Notes: generated by a model from the sequence alone, not told the origin. Numbered from the stretch's first letter, positions 11,746-23,690 are shown. The stretch: DNA of 64,000 nucleotides from Notospermus geniculatus (GCA_002633025.1 NMRB01000794.1:122349-186348); one strand, 5' to 3'. Numbers and translations are program-made.

Positions 11746-13619
11746 TCATTTTAAAACGAACGCCCTCGATACGACCTGCGTGACAAACCGCCGGACTAAT
11801 ATCGTACCCTACAAATCTGGAACCCACGAATTCGTTATCAGCTAGGTACATGTATCGCATTACAGAGTTGAGGTGACCGTTCATAAAGTACAGTGACTCT
11901 GATGGTAATCCACGATAGTTTTTCTAAACTTCATTTCTCTTCCGCTTTTCTTGTACAGTGATATATTTGCCTTGAATACATTTTTCCTCCTTCGTACACG
12001 AAAACATAACAAATAATCAAATAGTGGCTGCAAAGCGCTGCATTTTCTGTGAAGAATAGCTCCATTTATCAATTGTGGTTGATGCTTGTGGAAAATGAGG
12101 TCGTATACTAGAAGTGACCCGACTTGATAAGAATGTCCAGGCCCGTCGGAACAATCCGGCAGGTAGCCGAAAGTGTGTGGGGGGTAACGAGCGCCGAAGG
12201 CGCGAGGAGTTACCGGCGCCGCAGGCCCCCCAGAAAATTTGAAAACTAGAAGCTGTGAGACGCGATTTCCCGCAATTTCGGAGGCCTTCTGGGAGCATGA
12301 ATTTCGTGGAATTTAAGCCTGGTTAGGCATGCATGTAGGTATAGATGTTTTCGCAACCTCACTTCGACTTTACAGAAAGTGAGGAATGCGACATGGCTTA
12401 ATGCAGATGATTTTAATCACTGTAACCGCTGACGATCCGTTCACATTACTGGGCAACAGTGAAATGTGCCACTGAGCGTCGGCGATGATAAAGGTAAAAT
12501 TGACGCAATTATGAATGTTTTCATGTATATCAAAGATTCATGGAGTATTAAAAACTTCCTAAATTTTCATCATAGAGTCACGTCATCAGCTGGTAATTAG
12601 ACAAGGTCATCTTTCGTAGATTTGCAAAACAAGGCGCTGAAAAAGTGTTCACTGGTAGCGTTTGTTGCCGGCATCACCAAAATAAGTTCAACAACTTTCA
12701 TGACTTCCACCAACATAATCCGTTTGTGACGACCTAGACCTTTCAGGAAGTCAACGGCCAACTTTCCACTGACAACACCAGTGCGCAGAGATGCTGGGAA
12801 GTTGGAGGAGAGAGTGACAAAATGGTCTCACAGGCGGGATTTGTTCAAATCACTGAACAGTAGTCTCGCTGAGCCCGCGTTATATGAATATGGCGGTTGT
12901 TATGCGCCAGATGGTCTGAGGCACCTCAGTGGTCGGGCTGAAATGTGTGTTTGTGTGTGTGTTTCCTGTTCCGACGGGCCTGATGCCTACGTTCAATATT
13001 GCTAACGTGTAAGTGTTGATTTTTTTCCACGCATGTAAAAAAAGGAGCCTCCTTGCAGCAAGACAATGTATGTCACCTCCCAAACTGTTTCGAAATACTA
13101 CACGTTGTTGTTCCCTAAAGACTAGCTTATTTAGATAGTTTTTCCTGAAATCAAGCGTGAGAATGGTTTTGTCGCCAATTCTCAATAAAAATAACATATT
13201 TTCACAGCTCGTACACGTTCTTTCAAGTAAATTCCTGAACGTATCTTTGGATGGCTAACGTCATAAAGCAAAAGGTAAACAAGACGAGTTGTGTTCAATT
13301 CAAACACCAATAGGTTTTCTGATGAAATAGCCAACAAATACCACTTTGGATAACCAAATCCGTGATGAAAACTGAATGTACCGAGCGGGATCGGTGGCAA
13401 AATAGGAACTTTACGAGGTGGACCTAGCAGAGCATAATCGTAATAATATATCTTCGAGTGTTTATAATTGGTACTGTTTTATCACCTTCCTGTGGCCCAC
13501 ACTGTTAAATGGGCCGCTTGTTTGATGGAATTAATTGTCGAAGTGAAGGAAAAAGCGTGGTCAGTGGTGGTACCGGTGTAATGTTCGTCAGATCTGAGAG
13601 TTCGCAATAAGGTGGTTCA
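11746..13619. other. Unassigned stretch; GC-rich hairpin at about 12178-12233
   Basis: No gene recognised. The one notable item is a GC-rich segment reading GGGGGGTAACGAGCGCCGAA and then GGCGCGAGGAGTTACC, able to fold on GCGCC-GAA-GGCGC, with CCCCCC at its far end pairing with the leading G run. It could be a dispersed-repeat core. Confidence 0.4.
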
Positions 13620-13775
13620 TATTAAGGTTAAAAATCAAACGATAAACGTAAACTTTAACGACAACATTATTTTTGTATCGAATTGCAATATAAAATCTGG
13701 TGAATGTGTAGTATGAAAAATAACGTTGTCGTAACGTTTACGTTATCATTTGATTTCTTAACCTCCGTATTAGCG
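13620..13775. mobile_element. Foldback element, ACGTTGTCGTTA family, copy 1
   Basis: Arms around AACGATAAACGTAAACTTTA and AACGTTTACGTTATCATTTG pair, with AACGACAACATTATTTTTGTA mirrored inside. The centre shares ATAAAATCTGGTGAATGTGT with the cleaner copy at 21049-21189. Non-coding. Confidence 0.75.
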
Positions 13776-14394
13776 AGGTTGGACCGAACATTATTTGCAA
13801 TAAGAGGTTCTTACCTTTCTCTGAAACAGTCGACTTCCGGTCGAATGAATAGCTTCATCTTTCTCTAAACATATTCCCTGTTTATGGCTTAGTTTGCAAG
13901 AAAGATTATTGTCTCCAGAAACAAAATTGAATGTTGTACATTTTTTCAAGATGATGCATAGAGCGCTGCAGTATAAACACGATATGGATGGCCTGGATCC
14001 AAGATCTGGGTTGTTGATGGCTTTATGACTAATAAGATGACTAAAGAATGATTGTCTCATCATTTTCATGCTTGTCATCATGAAAGGTTGACGTTTTATT
14101 TAATTCGATCACGTGACTTGGATGATCATTTACTGTTTTTTTTTAAATTTTGAACCAGCATGTAGACGACATCAAGCTTTCAGAGTCGCCGTCTATCAAC
14201 TGACAAACATTCATCAGAATCTCAATAGATCGGGTACTTATTTTGTTTGACAAAATAATGAATTAGTGGAGTACGTGTTTTTTCTGGTTCGGAAAAACCC
14301 CGTGTCTCAAAAAGCACGGGGATTTTGGATAGGTGTAACCAGGGCTAATACCGAGATTATTTTGTCTTGACCCAATAGTTGACCTCACCCATTC

Positions 14395-14612
14395 TGAACA
14401 GAGAACATCTGATAGTGTAACTTGTTGGTCATATTTCTGAATTAAAATTATGGATATTCGGAAATATCGTTATTATGTAATATCTCATCAGAAAAAAACA
14501 CTAAAAATCAACGTTGTTATTACGTATTTTTTTGTGATTTTTGTTGCAGGGCTGTATTTCATCAAAATATGTTGAGTGGTTGCCGAGATATCTGAGATTA
14601 TCAAAATTTCCC
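14395..14612 (+). repeat. Fragment of the 44-kb inverted-repeat element family
   Basis: Shares CTTGTTGGTCATATTTCTG, CATCAGAAAAAAACACTAAA, GTGATTTTTGTTGCAG and CATCAAAATATGTTGAGTGG, in the same order, with 44380-44600. Its right end cuts off the BEL/Pao gag remnant at about 14612, so this repeat arrived in or beside that element. Confidence 0.75.
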
Positions 14613-16061
14613 ACCATTAAGCTAAGATTTGACATGTTCATCTCGCTGAGAGCCGACATTGACTGCAAAGTCTCCAGACCCCTCCGTGCCTTGTCAGCAA
14701 ACGTTCTCAATCCTTCCCTGTCATTGTTCACGATATCTGGTCCAATAGTGAGCGCCTGTACGCATGACTGCGTAATCATGTGAGGTTGTCCGAAACGTTG
14801 TTCAAGCAGGTCCAATGACTTCTCCAAACCTCCTTGAACTCCTCCAAAGCCCTTTACTGCATCTTTGGCCTTCCCGTCCAGAAATTGAAGTAATCTTGAC
14901 ATCTTTTGGTCTTCTGTCATGTCGTACGATGCTACCATCTGTTTGAAGCGAGATTTGAACTTAAAGATAATGTATCACGACTTCATTGTTTACATTCAAT
15001 GTTTGTAAACATGGATGTTTACATTACCGGTATGTTATTTTGGACTTTTGGGACATGCCAACCCACCAAAATGAATACTTTTGGAATAAAAAGAATTTCT
15101 AGAGGGGCATGCCACAAACAAATTACTCATAAGAAAAAGAAAGCCTGGACATAAACAAACAAAATGTAAATAAACAATGAATTTCGTTGCCCGCGAAAAT
15201 ACCCGTGATACATTATCTTTAAGGTACTCACTGGAATCGCCGGAAAATTTCAGAACTTCCATCGGCAGTAGACTACTCGTCACTGCCAATCTCTCCAGGC
15301 TTTCAGCGACCTTTGTCATCACGTGACTAACTCCCGTTATCTCTAGCAAGCTAGTGTTGTTCTGCACAGAACCTCTTGAGTGCCATTTCCTACTTCTGAG
15401 CACCTGTGGCGGAACCATGACGACTTAGGGGTTCGGCCGAGGGGCCCAACTATTAAATTGGACCAGAGTGTAACTCTGTTTGACGTGTTTGAGAATTTCT
15501 ACCACCTTCACGATGCGCCTGTTCCTCTGGAACCACAGGTCTGTTCACAGCATCATCAATTCCATGTAAGTATCCCTCACTCACGTGAGAGGGGCGAGAC
15601 CTGGCGCGGTCACCCCTTCCATAATTCCCGTCACTAGAATCATCTAGTGGAGCATGCGCTGCTCCTTCTGGAACCACAGGTTGAGTCGATGGTCCAGCAG
15701 CAAGATCACTTACTTCACTCACACAGGCATGCTGTGACCTCAGACTATCACCTCTTCCATTCAAGCGTCTCCCAGCAGGTCTGAACGCCGGCGCTACGGC
15801 TGACAAACCAGGCGTGGGCCGACTAAGAGGGGTTGCGGGCTCCACAACTAAGCTCCCCCGTGACTCAGGGGTAACTTGACGAATTGGGCTTCCAAGCTCT
15901 CTGGCCTCCAGGAGACGGCGCCCCCCTGGGGTACTCTGCAGGACACGTGAAAGCTCTTGAATCTCCTTCCTGGCATCTTCGTACTCTTGTTCCAACCTCT
16001 GCAGTGCAACCTGTGACAGGAGGTCCAAACCGTTCGTTGCATCCATGGCGAAGTTTTTCAC
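14610..16061 (-). pseudogene. BEL/Pao-type LTR retrotransposon gag remnant
   Basis: Read on the minus strand from an ATG at 16061. The first part, to about 15453, has a coiled-coil-like segment (LEQEYEDARKEIQELSRVLQ) and then a Pro/Arg/Ser-rich stretch. After a frame change, 15418-15224 continues with KVAESLERLAV and LKFSGDSSEY. A 253-bp element interrupts the frame, and 14957-14612 resumes with MSRLLQFLDGKAKDAVKGF and LEQRFGQPHM. These are motifs of the DUF1759-type gag of BEL/Pao elements, which forms the cytoplasmic particle packaging the RNA. Frameshift, insertion and truncation at 14612 make it dead. No zinc knuckle, protease, RT or integrase remains, and no LTR could be defined upstream. 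Confidence 0.8.
14966..15218. mobile_element. 253-bp TTAA-flanked inverted-repeat element inside gag
   Basis: TTAA at 14962-14965 and 15219-15222 flanks perfect terminal repeats AGATAATGTATCACG and CGTGATACATTATCT. The gag reading frame is collinear on both sides and needs only one TTAA, so this is a clean insertion. TTAA duplications are typical of the piggyBac and Kolobok superfamilies; the tips do not decide between them. No coding capacity. Confidence 0.88.
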
Positions 16062-16789
16062 TGTGTGGGGTCCCTATATCTCGAAGCAACGGAGTCAAGA
16101 CGGTTTTAACGATTCTGAGAAGCTTTATCAATACCATCAATAACCATCAGCAACATCAGCAACCGTGAAAACTGAAAATACACAAAACGGACCATGTCTC
16201 AATACACTCATCATTGTGTTGATGACAAATAGGATACAGGACAACTAGAACTACCACACCAGCACGTGGCGCCATCTTGGCGGAAACATACGAAGTACAC
16301 TGAGCAAACATGTGTCTGTCACATACCGGTATATTCAAACATAACTGAAGGCTATTACAGAAATTCAACATTAGAGCACATGACTTATAAATGCTGAAAC
16401 CCTTTTAATTATACATAGACACAAGATGGTCTGTTATATAGAAGCTAAATGGGGCTAATCTAGCCACTGCATCCTCCACGCGCGAAACCAACAATTAAAC
16501 ATGGCGACATGCCAAATTTAGGCCTACTTGACCTTGCCGTCTTAACCGGTAATTCTCTCACAACTGTAACAAATATTCAAAGATTCTTACACTTCGTTGT
16601 TGTTTCCTTGCTTCATAGTAACTCAACATAGTTCGATTGAGAGAGGAATCATCGATTGAGAGAGGAATCATCCGCATTGATGACAACATACAGCATAAAA
16701 TGCGGCTGTAACACGCACATGAAGCTATGTGCCATAATATCAGGAGATGTGGGCGGATGTGACGTCATTCATGTCATTATCGATTATTC
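16062..16789. other. Upstream flank of the BEL/Pao remnant; no gene
   Basis: Lies 5' of the gag start on the minus strand and may contain its leader and LTR, but I could not find LTR ends or a primer-binding site. A 19-base direct duplication around GATTGAGAGAGGAATCATC sits near 16635-16672. Confidence 0.35.
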
Positions 16790-17565
16790 TTGCACAGGCG
16801 ACATATACACTATTAGCATAGACTGGTTCCCGTCGTTGCCGCTGCACATTGATGGCGCTCCGCTATACAACGACAGGTCCGGGGCACCATCTTGGGCTAG
16901 GATTCCGGCCGAACCTTCTGCGCATCCTTGTTGTGCATACGTTCTGCGCAGGTATTTGCGCAATGTTTTGACCAGTTTACTAAATATAGAACACCACGTG
17001 GATCGAGTATTCATGTTTGAGAGAACGTCATATGTTATGTATCATCTGTGTATAAGCCCCGGGAGATAGTATCGGTATGCATGTAGCATGAGTGTTTGGA
17101 CTGACACTGCAGGGATAAGACAATGGGATAACAGGAGGTTATGCACGGCGTGCCTTTTGGCTGTAGATTGCGAGGGGAGTGGGTCACTTCTCCTCAACAG
17201 AACAGAAGGCATGATGCCTTCTTCAGAGCCTCAATCTGCTTTAGGCCTATAACTTCAGTGTAGTGTAGGCCTACCGTAATGCGTACTACTTGCTGCTGCT
17301 GAATTGACTCCGGCGCCAAAGCAATCTTTATTTTATCGAGAACTGCAAAGTTTTACCGAATTTTTCATGACTGTTGAGATTTTTAGTTTGGGCGAGATGT
17401 TTAACATGCAGGGGGTTTCCTTGTTGATGTTCTATAAATAACCTGGAACTACGTCATTCGTGCATCCAAGATGGCACCCCGGACCTGTCTTTGTATAGCA
17501 GAACGGGAGTGCAGTGGCAAAGACGGGAATCAGTCTACTATTAGCACGTTCACAGGCGACACGAC
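16790..17565. mobile_element. Inverted-repeat pair with about 110-bp arms
   Basis: The left arm (16790-16905: CTATTAGCATAGACTGGTTC, CAGGTCCGGGGCACCATCTT) is mirrored at 17453-17565 (AAGATGGCACCCCGGACCTG, AGTCTACTATTAGCACG). The 550-bp interior shows no gene. Form and size fit a non-autonomous transposon. It abuts copy B of the composite repeat. Confidence 0.65.
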
Positions 17566-17665
17566 ACCAGCGGTTACGAAATGTGCCACCAAAAGGCAGA
17601 ATTCTGAACTTTGACTGCTGTGACCTTGAAAAGTAGGTCAAATCGAAACCCGTTATATATGTAAT

Positions 17666-18902
17666 CTTGGAGGAATTATACTGACAGGAGGAACAGCGAG
17701 CTAATTGCCCCTCTATAATCCCTTTTTCACACCTCCCCAAACAATGGAACACAAAGGCCCGCAGTGTTTGCACAGCAATTAAGCCTGCTCGCTTGACGTG
17801 ATCAGCGGTACCGACGCAGCCCGGATTGTCACTGCCATCTAGCGTGAGCTGGCGGTACTATGTGCCGGTATTCGAACATTCTGCGGTCTGAAAATGCACT
17901 GTAGTACATAGTTTATGTCGGCAAAATAACTGCGCACGTCTAAGACCAGGAAAGACGAAACTGAGATCGGTATTCTAAGCTTTTTTTCATGCAAATCGAA
18001 CAAAATTTACACATTCTACGCCATTTTTCTTGCAATGACATGCATGTCGAAAATTTTGAAGGCTCGTAGATTCAAACTGTAATAACTTTATTTCTCATAA
18101 AGTCCTGAAGTTGACATAAAGTGATCTTAAAAGATGAGATTTTGATGATTCTCATGATATGCAGCAGTTGGGCGTCGAATGGCGTCGACGATGTTGATCG
18201 GTGTTTGAAAATCGGCCTATTCTGCCTGTTCTGAGCCGCCATCTTCATTCCACTTCCAAATTGCGCTAGGTTTATGAACGATAGCGCCGCAACGGCTGGG
18301 TCGAATTTGCAGTCCCATACATCAATCGATTTGTCTTTCTTGCCAGTATCTTTATAATTCAAGTTTCATGGCGATATTCCCACTACTTCTCGATATTTTG
18401 ACCCGTTTGTAACACTTGCGCGCGAGTTTGTGTACAAAGTGTAGTTCTACGATTTGTCCACTACGAGCGCTGTGTATTGCGTGGTCGCGTCGATTTTTCG
18501 TAGGGGTGGGTAGCAACCCAGGTACGTTCATGTGTTCAAGCGAACTTTTTTCCCGTGAGATTGTGTGCTGGAAATGTGGATGTTTTCTGAGCTATATTTG
18601 ACTAAATGTAATTTTATTCATCTGACGGACAATAAATCTCTGTCATCATGGAATAAACTGAGATCAGATGAGAACTCTCTGCGAGGCTTGTCTCCCCCGA
18701 ACAAATAGGCTGATCTTACGAAAGTAGCCGAAGCTTCATCGGAAATACCGAAGTCGCGGAATCACTCATGCGGTGTGTTTGTTTGGTAATTAACACCTCG
18801 TTAACACCTCGTTAAGCCCGTACACAATAGGGATCGGCGGTGGCGATGATGAAACCTTTGAAGTGACCTCGCTGTTCCTCCTGTCAGTATAATTCCTCCA
18901 AG
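17666..18902. mobile_element. 1,237-bp element, 35-bp terminal repeats, 7-bp target duplication
   Basis: Tips begin CTTGGAGGAATTATACTGAC and continue AGGAGGAACAGCGAG on both ends, perfectly inverted. ATGTAAT flanks it at 17659-17665 and 18903-18909, and the surrounding composite repeat is collinear across it. The inside has no recognisable transposase, so it is non-autonomous. Terminal repeats of 35 bp with 7-bp duplications recall the P/THAP9 superfamily (31-bp repeats, 7-8 bp duplications), but no protein confirms this. The same tips occur in copies of 54 bp (50721) and 23 bp (4612). Confidence 0.88.
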
Positions 18903-19062
18903 ATGTAATGCACCTCATTAGATACACCTATGATAAAAATTTGGAGGTGATCCATTCAATAGTTCAGAAGTTATTGCATTTTTGGTTGCTGTTTTTCGTT
19001 TCCGCCACCTAGTGGCCAAGCTAAGAGTCGAATCGGACCGAAACTTGGTGTCGTAGGTCTGA

Positions 19063-20282
19063 CACAGTGGGTTTTAACGGTCAGAAAGAGCAAAAAAAAA
19101 GATAATGCGATAAAACCTGTACTAGGTGTCACCCAATACCATGGAGAATCGACTCATGAAGAAACGAAAAAAATCTGTTGGGAAATTTTTGTGTAAAATG
19201 CGTTTTTCAAATTCATGTACATTTTCCTGTACATTTATGTATATACAAAGCATATGGCAAAGTCCAACCCGTAGTTTCTATTTTCAGCACATTTTACATT
19301 AGATTACACTTTTACGGGGTTCTCCATGAAGCATTTGACAGAAACCACCCAGATAATTTTTACAAATGAAATACCAAAGCCACAAAATTGGGTAGTTTGT
19401 CCCATAAAATTCAATTATTAGGTCCTAAGTCCAATAATAAGGGGTTAAAACAACCCCAGTAACAATTCGATATTTTATCAGCTGGAATTAAATACGGTAA
19501 TTTCCACCTAGTGGTCCATGGAGAACCCTGTAAAAGTGACATCGACTGCAAAATGTCCTGAAAATGGAAACTTCGAGAAGGAATTTGTCATATACTTTGT
19601 ACATACATAAATGTACAGGAAAATGTACATGAATTTGAAAAACACATATTTCACAAAAATTTCCCAACAGATTTTTTTCGTTTCTTCATGTGTCGATTCC
19701 CCATGGAATGGGGTACCGGCACAAAATTCTATCCCACCAGATGTCTCTAGTAGTACTCGGTTAATTGCTAAAGGCAAAATGAATAGAGCCAACCTGTTTT
19801 TCCTGAATACTGAGAAAACGGTCCATTGAAACCACCAACATGCAGTGGAAAAGTTCTTCATAATTCTATATGAAATACATTCTGACTATTCTTGAATACC
19901 TCATTTGAAGGAGGTAGGCCCTGTTCATATGAAAATTAGCCTCATAGTTTGGACTTAACCTGTAAATTGGTACAATTTTTGAGTCAGTTCTCATATGAGT
20001 GGAGCTTTACCTGCTCAGGAAAAATGTTTTAACTCCTCACCATATTATTCATTATCCAAAGAGAAATAATCTCTCACTGCATGTTGTATGATTAATCAAA
20101 TAATAAAGGAGTTAGAGGCAAAAAAACCGTTTTGGCAATACATTCTCCCTATTCATTCTAACCGAGTTACTACTAGAGACATCTATTAGTGATAGTTCTG
20201 CCGGTATCCCATTGGGTGACACCTAGTACAGGTTTTATCTCATTATCTTTTTTTCTCTTTCTGACCGTTAAAACCCACTGTG
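19063..20282. mobile_element. 1,220-bp CACAGTGGG-tip element, 4-bp target duplication
   Basis: Terminal repeats of nearly 80 bp begin CACAGTGGGTTTTAACGGTC and end GACCGTTAAAACCCACTGTG. CTGA flanks both ends (19059-19062, 20283-20286). Inside, 19150-19260 and about 19560-19705 are further inverted copies of each other. CAC tips with 4-bp duplications fit Chapaev-like members of the CMC superfamily (inference). No transposase frame seen. Confidence 0.83.
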
Positions 20283-20310
20283 CTGACCTAGGGGCATATA
20301 TCGGGTGATT

Positions 20311-21048
20311 CAGAAAAAACGTTCCGAACTTTAAGGGTTAATAAATGTCTTTATAATTAATGTATGACATTGCCACTTGGTTGGGACCAAGAAAGGCACA
20401 ATCTGAGTTAATTCACCAAATCTCATTGATATAGCTGGCAAACTTCCTGAATTATGACAAAAAGTATCACACTGTCTGAAAAAGGCAATATCCAAAGCAA
20501 ATAAAAAAACTGCCGAAATGGTCGTTCTGTGCGGTTTGAAGGCGAAATTTTTTCATGGAAGGCCTGTCGAAGGTTATTTAATGCTGTTCAAGTCGGTTGG
20601 ATCTTTCAAAGCTAGTGTGAAATATGATTTACAGGCGAAAAATAAACCAAAAAATTTGTCGTATACGTCATCAAATTGAGAACTATATATTCATGAGCTC
20701 GCCGAAGGGCTTCCGAAGTGTGCCGAAGAACGCTCGGAACCTGTCTTTGTCACTCTTTCCAACCCACAAGTCAGACGGCTTATTCATGTACATGTAATGC
20801 CTGCCTAGTAAGGTAGGTTACAATAACGAGGGCATGCCAAAAACCATCAAAATCGTTACCTACTTAGTTCCGCTCAATCTATTCCTTAAGCCGATTAAGT
20901 TATGAATTAGGCCATCGCCGCATTTGTATCACTAAAATATTCGGTTTCCGACATCCGTGGGTTCGAGTCCGGTCGGTGGAAGGACCTTTTCTCCGCATTT
21001 TTTTTCTTTCACATACATTTACTGTAATTGGAAGTAGACTTGTCCCGA
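20311..21048. other. No recognised feature
   Basis: Nothing assignable. A B-box-like word GGGTTCGAGTCCGGTCGG occurs near 20951, without an A box at tRNA spacing. Confidence 0.35.
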
Positions 21049-21189
21049 TAATAGGGAGTTTCGAAACGTTAACGACAACGTTATTCTTGTACCGAAAATT
21101 CAGTATAAAATCTGGTTAATGTGTAGTACGAAAAATAACGTTGTCGTAAAGTTTACGTTTATCGTTTGTTTTCGAAACCTCCCTATTAT
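21049..21189. mobile_element. Foldback element, ACGTTGTCGTTA family, copy 2
   Basis: Arms starting ATAATAGGGAGTTTCGAAAC and ending GTTTTCGAAACCTCCCTATT are inverted copies, with AACGACAACGTTATTCTTGTA mirrored inside and a short centre shared with 13620-13775. About 140 bp, non-coding. Confidence 0.82.
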
Positions 21190-21318
21190 TTTTCTTTCCC
21201 CTGCCCAAAACAGTTACACGCCGCAGCAACTCCACTGTCGCTGCATGATCTAACACCACAAAGCGTCACTTCGCGGACCCTGTCGCCATCAGGCTGGTAT
21301 ATGGCTAAACACGTAGAC

Positions 21319-21371
21319 ACCTCTCCTCACACTCGACAGCTATAGTAAAGCTGTTGGGTGTGAGGAGAGGT
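21319..21371. other. Near-perfect short hairpin
   Basis: ACCTCTCCTCACAC pairs with GTGTGAGGAGAGGT, with an inner ACAGCT/AGCTGT stem around a six-base loop. The hairpin is 53 bases. It could be a palindromic tip remnant or a small structured RNA; no terminator-like U run or promoter boxes are visible. Confidence 0.55.
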
Positions 21372-22245
21372 CCATACTGTCCACTTCCAACGTAACCCCA
21401 ACCAACAGTAATCCACCGCCCCATGTTCCCATCAATCTGGTTTTGTTTGATCATGATGGAGAGGGAGGGTTGCTTTACTTTTTTTCAGTCGGTGTGTTGG
21501 CCTGAATTGAATGCACTTTGCGTAGGCTAAGACAACTCCAGTTCATTGGACTGTTTAGTGTATCAGGTTGGGCACTTCGTGCTCTTGTATCGAAGGCAGT
21601 TTTGTGTGTTTGTGCGAACATTCTTTATTTCAAACTCTTTCCACGTGAACCATTTACGCCGCCAGGCTTGTTATTTACTAGTTCAGTAGTTACTACAAAG
21701 TTAGTAAATACTCTAGTCGGTATGAATAAAGTGAAGTATTTACTCAGGTTTTTCAAGTACATACTCCAAATTTTCAAGGTAGCTCCAGACCTACCTTGAA
21801 GCCGAAGTGAGCATACACAACTTGGTACAATGGCAGCTTTTTTTTCAAATTCTGTGCCAAAGGAAGGTATAATATGCCGGTAGGCTAACGTGCCAGGATA
21901 ACAGGTACCGCGCCCTGTTTCGGTTTGATGAGGAAAATGTGGTTTGGTTGGTTCAACATTTTATACACTCACTAGCCAAGTATTGCAACATAGGTTTTTA
22001 CTTAATTTCTCCGTAGTCAGTCATCGGTCTTTGATTTTCAAATGTGGATGTGACACTTTGAGTTGTATTAGGCCTGTTTGTTCAAAAAGTTTTAAGGAAA
22101 AGTGAATATATCACGAAAATATCAGAATATCAATTAATTGATATCTCGAACATTTTGAAGTGCAAGACGACCACATTTTTACAAAATGAAAACAAGGGAA
22201 ATTCATTCACAACTGCGAAAAAATTAAGCTGAAAATGTGCATCAT
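21372..22245. other. No recognised feature
   Basis: AT-rich sequence with one short open frame (21518-21799) that lacks motifs. No repeat structure apparent by eye. Confidence 0.3.
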
Positions 22246-22500
22246 TAGCTCAGCTGACCAAAGGTCAGCGGAGCTAGTCATATGTGTACTGAGTGGCGTC
22301 CGTTGTGTGTCTGTGTGTATGTCGTCCGTTAAACTGGCACGTTTCGCAACCGCAAGGCCCAGAGTCATGAAAGTTCGTGGAGAGGTAGGCCCTAGGGAGG
22401 ACTTGAAACAGAACCAAAACTTTTTGCGATATGACCTACATTCTGCTCTTCAGGGGGCATTTTCCGTAAAATAAAAAATCCAAATAACTCAGTCTAGAGA
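22246..22500 (+). repeat. Composite repeat, diverged copy C
   Basis: Starts TTAGCTCAGCTGACC, with GGTCAGCGGAGCTAGTC, followed by GTCCGTTGTGTGTC and GGCACGTTTCGCAACCGC, the same order of motifs as in copies A and D. The right end is not clear. Confidence 0.6.
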
Positions 22501-22638
22501 AAATACATCAAACTGTAATTGATAGGTTGCATAGCTTAATTATTTCTTCACATTCTGTAGGTGTAATTTTGTTATGTTTGTGCACCAGGGGGCACAATCT
22601 GCAGAAATATGAAACAGGGGTGTTTGAATTCCCCGCTT

Positions 22639-22832
22639 GATGATGTCACCATTTATGCTGTCTGGATGATGTTACACTACTTCCTGTGGGTTTGTGCTGA
22701 CTGGAAAGCAAGAATAGCCTTTATGCACTGCTGATGATGTCACCATTTTATGCTGTCTGTGGATGATGTCAAACTTCCCTGTGGGCTTGTGCTGACTAAA
22801 GTAAAAGCAAGAAGAGCCTTTCTGCACAGCTC
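22639..22832. repeat. Tandem duplication, about 94-bp period
   Basis: GATGATGTCACCATTT, ATGCTGTCTG, CTTCC/CTGTGGG and TTGTGCTGACT recur in order from 22639 and 22733, with small indels. Non-coding. Confidence 0.75.
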
Positions 22833-23562
22833 ACCATGCTTTATGTGATCTCATCATCATCAGCTCCAACTCCAAATGGCAATGGCCAACTGGTGACCGT
22901 CGTGGACTTTGTGCTCTGCTCCATACATGTAACTTGAGAACAACTTGGTCATTAACTTCATATTGCCATGTGTAGTGTGTCAGATCATGCATCCTACATG
23001 TCCTAGGCCTATCGATTTTTGGTTGTGCTCCAACTTCCAGTAGGGCTATAATAAATGACAGCAGGTGCTGATCATGTATGGGGCATTCTGTTCCATAACT
23101 TGAGAACTGCTTCATCAATCAAATTCACATGTCAGCTGAGCGCATCGCCCTTGGGCGACTTGTTTTCGTGTTATAATGACATAAAAAACGCCCAATTTTG
23201 TAAAAATCGAGTTTTTTTACAAAGGTTAAATTTTCTTAACTGTGGCTTTTCATTGGATGAAAGTAGCAGGGTGGGACACATGGGATGACAGCGTTACATC
23301 AGCAGCATAATCTCATGCAAAATCTCACTTTTTCAGTTTTTGATAATTTTCGATAATATCAAATATCTTTGTTCACAGTTGATATTGTTCAATTTTTTTC
23401 TTATGAATCCTTGCTCATCATCAGGCTTCATTATCGTGAAAAGGAAAAAAATGATCCACTATCACATGAAGATTTTGTCATTTTCATGTTTTGATATTTC
23501 TTTTTCATGGTTAGATATTTTCATCAGCAGTGAGATTTTTCAGTTCGTATGCGCAAATGGCC

Positions 23563-23690
23563 GGTGAATAGTCCCCCACCCGGAACAGGTAGAGGTGGTG
23601 CCGATTCTTGGACATTTTCCCCTGGATCCCCCCCCCCCCGCGCGCATTTACCCCGTAGGACATTTGCCCCCCCCCCCCCCCCCCGCCCCC
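23563..23690. repeat. C-tract repeat bordering an assembly gap, copy 1
   Basis: GGTGGTGCCGATT, GGACATTTTCCCC and runs of up to about 18 C lead into the unknown bases. The same order of words precedes the second gap at 57440-57562. On the far side, 23870-23905 has the inverted form with a run of G. Confidence 0.85.

Larger units (their letters stand above)
17566..20310 (-). repeat. Composite repeat, copy B (reverse), split by two insertions
   Basis: Three pieces of the family seen at 9744 and 39409 lie in order on the minus strand: 17566-17665 (GCGGTTACGAAATGTGCCAC), 18903-19062 (GATAAAAATTTGGAGGTGAT, CGGACCGAAACTTGGTGTC) and 20283-20310 (CTGACCTAGGGGCATATAT). Two 1.2-kb elements with target duplications fill the breaks. 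Removing them gives a collinear repeat. Confidence 0.8.

Noticed and set aside
17196-17225. A second hammerhead-like motif (CUGAAGAAGGCAUCAUGCC on the minus strand)
   Set aside because: The hairpin is followed by UUCUG and not GAAA, and no stem I partner was found.
20930-20990. A tRNA gene at the GGGTTCGAGTCC word
   Set aside because: Only a B-box-like word is present; no A box or cloverleaf at the right distance.
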